From: Achromobacter deleyi
GTDB taxonomy: Bacteria; Pseudomonadota; Gammaproteobacteria; Burkholderiales; Burkholderiaceae_B
Direction of reading: 5' to 3'
Assembly: GCF_016127315.1 (NCBI RefSeq)
Contig: NZ_CP065997.1
Location: forward strand, 6,696,001-6,760,000
Length of the DNA: 64,000 bases
The notes under the pieces were generated by a model, which was not told the DNA's origin, ran no database searches, and saw only the letters and a program-made list of their open reading frames with translations. Numbering within the stretch: position 1 is the stretch's first letter; each line of letters opens with the position of its first letter. The position numbers were made by a program, and so were the translations under genes. Shown piece after piece: positions 59,911 to 64,000 of the stretch.

Positions 59911-59949
59911 TATCGAGGATCCCGATATCGGCCGCTCGCGGCCCCCCTT

Positions 59950-60879
59950 ATGGCAAACCCTCAGTCGCCCCTGGACCGTTACCTGTCACGCCTCATCAAG
60001 AGCGATCCGCCGCGCGCCAAATCGCTCTGCGTCAGCCTGCTGGGCGACGCCCTGGCCCCCCATGGCGGCGCCATCTGGCTGGGCGACCTGATCGAGCTGC
60101 TGGCGCCCCTGGGCATCAACGAACGCCTGCTGCGCACCAGCGTGTTCCGGCTGGTGGCACAGAACTGGCTGCAGTCCGAACGCCATGGCCGCCGCAGCCT
60201 CTACCTGATTTCCGAGCAGGGCCTGCGCCACACGGCGCACGCCTCGCAGCGCATCTACGTGGGCGCGCCTCGCGACTGGAACGGGGAATGGACGCTGGTG
60301 GCGTTGCCGCGCACCGGCAACGGGCTGGCCGAACGCGCGGAACTGCGCCGCGAGCTGGTCTGGGAAGGGTTCGGCATGATCGCGCCGGGGCTGTTCGCGC
60401 ATCCGCACACCGAGGCGCGCGCGGCCCACGACATCCTGGAAAAACTGGGCATTCCGGACAAGGCGCTGGTACTGTCGGCGCGCGACCTGGCCGGCGCCGG
60501 CGGCCTGCCGATCGCCAGCCTGGCCTCGCAGTGCTGGAACCTGGACGACGTGGCCGAGCAGTACCGGCAATTCAGCAGGAATTTCGGACCACTGGAAAAG
60601 CTGCTGGAAGCGCCCCCGTCACCGCCGGACGCGTTCATCACCCGCGTCATGCTGCTGCACAATTGGCGCCGGATCGTGCTGCACGACCCGCACCTGCCCG
60701 GCCCCATGCTGCCGGACAACTGGCCCGGCCATGCGGCGCGCGAGCTCTGCGGCCGCATCTACTGGCAGGTGTTCGACGCCTCGGAGGCGCATCTGAACAC
60801 CCTGGCTGGCCGCGACAACGAACGCTACGCGCCACTGGCCGCCGACATCGCGACGCGCTTCGGCGGTCGTCCGGCCTGA
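59950..60879 (+). CDS. paaX: PaaX-family repressor of phenylacetate genes
   Basis: A 309-residue regulator with a winged-helix N terminus (INERLLRTSVFRLVAQNWLQSE) and a large effector domain that binds phenylacetyl-CoA in known members. It is divergent from paaA and the natural repressor of the operon. Confidence 0.93.
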   Translation: MANPQSPLDRYLSRLIKSDPPRAKSLCVSLLGDALAPHGGAIWLGDLIELLAPLGINERLLRTSVFRLVAQNWLQSERHGRRSLYLISEQGLRHTAHASQRIYVGAPRDWNGEWTLVALPRTGNGLAERAELRRELVWEGFGMIAPGLFAHPHTEARAAHDILEKLGIPDKALVLSARDLAGAGGLPIASLASQCWNLDDVAEQYRQFSRNFGPLEKLLEAPPSPPDAFITRVMLLHNWRRIVLHDPHLPGPMLPDNWPGHAARELCGRIYWQVFDASEAHLNTLAGRDNERYAPLAADIATRFGGRPA

Positions 60880-60901
60880 CGGGGCCGCCGCGGGATGGCC
60901 A

Positions 60902-61525
60902 TCAGCCCCCGCCGCCCTCTTCCGGCATCACGACGCCCAGCGTATCGATGTGAAGTTCGCCTGCCGCCGGGGCGCGTTCCAGCCCCCTGGCCCGGGCGAT
61001 GAAGGACAGCGTCCAGCGCGCCAGCACCGGCCGGCCCAGGGCCGCGCCCGTGTCGGCGTCGATGCCGCTGGGCACGTCCAGCGCCAGCACCGGCACCCGC
61101 CAGCCATTGACCGTATCCACCAGCGCCTGCCAGTCCGGGCCCAGGGGACGGTTCAATCCGATGCCGAACAGGCCGTCGATGACCAGGTCCGGCACCAGGC
61201 CGGGCTCAAGCCCCGGCGATACGGCGCCGCCCGCCGCGATCCAGCCGGCGTAGGCGCGGGCGGCATCGTCGGGCAGCCGCTGCGCGCCGGCGGGCAGCAC
61301 CACGCGGACATCGTGGCCGCACTGCCGCAGCCGGGTCGCCGCCTCCAGCGCATCGCCGCCATTGTTGCCGGGGCCTGCCAGCGCCAGCAGCGTGGCGCCG
61401 GGCGCCACCCGGCGCGCCACGAAACTGGCGGCCGCCGCGCCCGCCAGCGGCATCAGCCGCCGGCCTTCAGCCAGGGCCTGGCGTTCGGCAGCGCGGATCC
61501 GGGCGACGGAATGGGAAGTCGGCAT
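60902..61525 (-). CDS. nnrE: NAD(P)H-hydrate epimerase (stand-alone YjeF N-domain)
   Basis: A 207-residue Rossmann-like enzyme that epimerises damaged NAD(P)H hydrate. It has the family motif [16 protein letters not shown] and [12 protein letters not shown]. In many bacteria it is fused to the hydrate dehydratase NnrD; here only the epimerase part is encoded. It ends near paaX and lies downstream of orn on the same strand. Confidence 0.88.
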   Translation of the reverse strand: MPTSHSVARIRAAERQALAEGRRLMPLAGAAAASFVARRVAPGATLLALAGPGNNGGDALEAATRLRQCGHDVRVVLPAGAQRLPDDAARAYAGWIAAGGAVSPGLEPGLVPDLVIDGLFGIGLNRPLGPDWQALVDTVNGWRVPVLALDVPSGIDADTGAALGRPVLARWTLSFIARARGLERAPAAGELHIDTLGVVMPEEGGGG

Positions 61526-61560
61526 GGCGGCTCGCGGACGGCTGCCGCCGGATCGGCGGC

Positions 61561-62106
61561 TTACACCTTCAGGAAGTGTTCGCGGTAATACTTCAGTTCG
61601 TCGATCGATTCATAGATGTCGGCCAGCGCTTCGTGACGGCTCTTCTTCTCGAAACCCTTGTACACGGCCGGCGCCCAGCGGCGCGCCAGTTCCTTGAGCG
61701 TGCTGACATCCAGGTTGCGGTAGTGGAAGAACTGTTCCAGGCGCGGCATGTAAGCAAACATGAAACGACGGTCCTGGCTGATGGTGTTGCCGCACAGCGG
61801 CGACTTGCCGGCCGGCACGTGCTGCGCGAGAAACGCCAACAGCGTATCCTCTGCCTGCGCTTCGGAAATCGTCGAGGCGCGGACCTTGTCGATCAGGCCG
61901 CTCTTGCCGTGGGTGGACTTGTTCCAGCTGTCCATGGCGTCGAGCAGGCTGTCCGACTGGTGCACGACCAGCACGGGGCCTTCGGCGACGACGGTCAGGT
62001 CGGCCTCGGTCACCACCACGGCGACCTCGATGATGCGCTCTTTCTCAGGGTCCAGGCCGGTCATTTCCATGTCGAGCCAGACCAGGCGGTTTTCGTTCAC
62101 AGCCAT
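61561..62106 (-). CDS. orn: Oligoribonuclease
   Basis: A 181-residue DEDD exoribonuclease that finishes RNA decay by cutting two- to five-base RNAs, including the cyclic di-GMP product pGpG. Catalytic D12 and E14 lie in [11 protein letters not shown]. It is divergent from the M48 protease gene. Confidence 0.96.
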   Translation of the reverse strand: MAVNENRLVWLDMEMTGLDPEKERIIEVAVVVTEADLTVVAEGPVLVVHQSDSLLDAMDSWNKSTHGKSGLIDKVRASTISEAQAEDTLLAFLAQHVPAGKSPLCGNTISQDRRFMFAYMPRLEQFFHYRNLDVSTLKELARRWAPAVYKGFEKKSRHEALADIYESIDELKYYREHFLKV

Positions 62107-62182
62107 ATAATTTGCCTATAAAAGACGCGATTTTCAAACCCGCGATTTTCGCACATACCCATTTGAGCCGGCCGCATTGCCC

Positions 62183-63433
62183 ATGTTCACATTGCTGTTC
62201 GTTGCCTTCCTGCTGACCGATATCGCCGTGCGCATGTGGCTGGCCAGTCGCCAGATCCGCCACGTGGCGCGCCATCGCGACCAGGTGCCGCCGGAATTTT
62301 CCCACCGGATCGGCCTGGCGAGCCATCAGCGCGCCGCCGATTACACGGTCGCCCGGGTCAGGCTGGGCATGTTCGAACGCACCTATGACGCCATCCTGCT
62401 GATCTGCCTGACGCTGATGGGCGGCCTGCAGGCCATCGACCTGCTGGTAGGCCAGCTTACCAGCAACGACTTCCTGCGCCAGATGCTGTTGCTGGTGGCG
62501 GTGGCGCTGCTGCTGGGGTTGCTGGGCCTGCCCTTCACGCTGTGGCGACAGTTCAAGCTGGAAGCCCGCTTCGGTTTCAACCGCATGACGCCCGAGCTGT
62601 TCATCTCGGACGCGGCCAAGGGCCTGCTGGTGGCGGCGGTGCTGGGGCTGCCGCTGGCGGCCGCCGTGCTGTGGCTGATGGGCAGCGCGGGGCAATACTG
62701 GTGGATCTGGGCCTGGGCGCTCTGGACCGTGTTCAACCTGGCGCTGCTGATCGTCTACCCGATGTTCATCGCCCCGCTGTTCAACAAGTTCACCCCGCTG
62801 TCCGACCCCGAGCTGGCCGGCCGCATCCAGCGCCTGGCGCAGCGCTGCGGCTTCGCGCTCAGCGGCCTGTTCGTGATGGACGGCTCGCGCCGCTCGGCCC
62901 ACGGCAACGCCTATTTCACCGGTTTCGGCCGCTCGCGCCGCATCGTGTTCTTCGACACGCTGCTGGCGCGCCTGAACGCCGACGAGATCGAGGCGGTGCT
63001 GGCACACGAGCTGGGCCATTTCGCCAAGCGCCACATCATCAAGCGCATCCTCTTCAGCTTCGCGGCCGCGCTGGGCTTTTTCGCCATCCTGGGCTGGGTC
63101 GCGCAGCAACCGTGGTTCTACGTGGGCCTGGGCGTGCTGCCGCAGCTGGGCGGCCGCAACGACGCCATGGCGCTGCTGTTGTTCTTCCTGGCCATTCCCG
63201 TTTTCACCTTCGTCTTCACGCCGCTGGCCAGCTGGTACTCGCGCCGCGACGAGTTCGAGGCCGACCGCTACGCGGCCGAGCAGAGCTCGCCCGACCGCCT
63301 GGTGTCCGCCCTGGTCAAGCTCTACGACGACAACGCCGCCACCCTGACTCCCGATCCCGTGCACTCCGCCTTCTACGACAGCCATCCCCCCGCCGCCGTG
63401 CGCATCCGCCACCTGACGGCGCCCGCGGCATGA
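62183..63433 (+). CDS. M48-family membrane metallopeptidase (Ste24-like)
   Basis: A 416-residue integral-membrane zinc protease with several helices. The zinc motif is HELGHFAKRH, and a downstream glutamate lies in SRRDEFEADRYAAE. It resembles CAAX-prenyl protease Ste24 and bacterial homologues, longer than HtpX. The ATG at 62183 is preferred over TTG at 62177. Its stop overlaps the rsgA start (ATGA). Confidence 0.92.
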   Translation: MFTLLFVAFLLTDIAVRMWLASRQIRHVARHRDQVPPEFSHRIGLASHQRAADYTVARVRLGMFERTYDAILLICLTLMGGLQAIDLLVGQLTSNDFLRQMLLLVAVALLLGLLGLPFTLWRQFKLEARFGFNRMTPELFISDAAKGLLVAAVLGLPLAAAVLWLMGSAGQYWWIWAWALWTVFNLALLIVYPMFIAPLFNKFTPLSDPELAGRIQRLAQRCGFALSGLFVMDGSRRSAHGNAYFTGFGRSRRIVFFDTLLARLNADEIEAVLAHELGHFAKRHIIKRILFSFAAALGFFAILGWVAQQPWFYVGLGVLPQLGGRNDAMALLLFFLAIPVFTFVFTPLASWYSRRDEFEADRYAAEQSSPDRLVSALVKLYDDNAATLTPDPVHSAFYDSHPPAAVRIRHLTAPAA

Positions 63434-64000
63434 GCATGAACGACCGGAACAAGGCCGCCTTCCAGGACGCGCCCCAAGGCAGCGCGCCCGCCAACGCCGC
63501 CAACGAAGGCCGCATCATCGCGGCGCACGGCCGCCACTACACCGTCGAGCTGGCCGATGGCAGCCTGCGCAAGTGCTTTCCGCGCGGCAAGAAGGCCGGC
63601 GCCGCCGTCGGCGACCGCGTCCGCATCACGCCCCAAGGCCAGGACGAAGGCGCCATCGACGCGATCCTGCCGCGGCGCAACCTGCTGTACCGCTCCGATG
63701 AAATGCGGTCCAAGCAATTCGCGTCAAACGTGGACCAGTTGCTGATCGTCGTGGCGGTGCAGCCGACCTTCTCCGACGATCTCACCGGCCGCGCGCTGGC
63801 CGGCGCCTGGAGCGCCGGCATCGAGCCGCTGATCATCCTGAACAAGACCGACATCGCCGACGCGCTGACCGCAGCCCGCGCCCGCCTGGCGCCGATCGCC
63901 GCACTGGGCGTGGACATCATCGAACTGAGCGCGCTGGAACCCGAAAAGGTCCACACGCTGCTGGCGCCGCGCCTGGCCGGCCGCACCAACCTGCTGCTGG
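63430..64000 (+). CDS. rsgA: Ribosome small-subunit GTPase RsgA, 5' part
   Basis: The first 190 residues are present; the gene runs off the window before the P-loop. The N-terminal OB-fold (GRIIAAHGRHYTVELADGSLRKCFPRG) and the start of the circularly permuted GTPase with the NKTD guanine motif (LIILNKTDIADA) are visible. It helps 30S maturation. The start overlaps the protease stop by 4 bases; an ATG at 63436 is also possible. Confidence 0.93.
   Translation, partial: MSMNDRNKAAFQDAPQGSAPANAANEGRIIAAHGRHYTVELADGSLRKCFPRGKKAGAAVGDRVRITPQGQDEGAIDAILPRRNLLYRSDEMRSKQFASNVDQLLIVVAVQPTFSDDLTGRALAGAWSAGIEPLIILNKTDIADALTAARARLAPIAALGVDIIELSALEPEKVHTLLAPRLAGRTNLLL

Overview
This window is a chromosomal segment from a high-GC betaproteobacterium. 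Gene content and order suggest Alcaligenaceae, most likely Achromobacter or a close Bordetella relative. The reasons are a Bug-type periplasmic receptor, several LysR regulators, a complete rimP-nusA-infB-rbfA-truB-typA operon, a short-form PaaN in the paa cluster, and GC-rich intergenic repeats. The genus call is inference from memory of these families; no search was run. I see no rRNA operon, insertion sequence, prophage or CRISPR array.

Layout. 0.1-5.5 kb: a phosphonate island with PhnX hydrolase, a fused permease and an ATPase of the 2-aminoethylphosphonate type on the minus strand, and a divergent LysR regulator plus a PhnZ-like HD-domain diiron oxygenase. 5.5-14.2 kb: sulfurtransferase, DMT exporter, HtpX protease, serine dehydratase, Na/Pi symporter, a 780-base gene-free stretch full of repeats, dienelactone hydrolase and a ZIP metal transporter. 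14.4-22.8 kb: polA, a LOG-family protein, an AbgB-like hydrolase with a Bug receptor and LysR regulator, then a second LysR regulator divergent from a tautomerase. 22.9-31.1 kb: the translation/transcription operon rimP to typA, preceded by a long leader ending in an intrinsic terminator. 31.6-34.8 kb: rluB and scpB (with oppositely charged long tails) and initiator tRNA. 35.5-38.9 kb: a LysR regulator and two COG0523 metallochaperone GTPases behind a convincing Zur box. 39.0-43.1 kb: tRNA-Asn, tRNA-Thr, and a two-component system followed by a DegP-like protease. 43.2-48.3 kb: maiA, ispH, fkpB, radC, kynB, kynA (kynU is absent), rpmE2. 48.4-51.5 kb: a glycosyltransferase-like membrane protein translationally coupled to a MATE exporter. 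51.6-60.9 kb: the phenylacetate operon paaABCDE-N-G-I-K with divergent repressor paaX. 60.9-64.0 kb: nnrE, orn, an M48 protease and the start of rsgA.

How the genes work together. The phn genes import and cleave 2-aminoethylphosphonate-type compounds. The paa genes activate, epoxidise and open the phenylacetate ring. kynA and kynB begin tryptophan catabolism. The COG0523 pair and the ZIP transporter point to regulated zinc supply. The most unusual items are non-coding: an exact 33-base inverted repeat (12235-12393), a duplicated mini-ORF repeat (11797-11970), a probable attenuator just before rimP, a palindrome over the ZIP promoter, and the Zur box. No wholly new multi-gene system was recognised. 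The nearest candidate is the phosphonate island, which pairs a hydrolase with an orphan HD-domain oxygenase.
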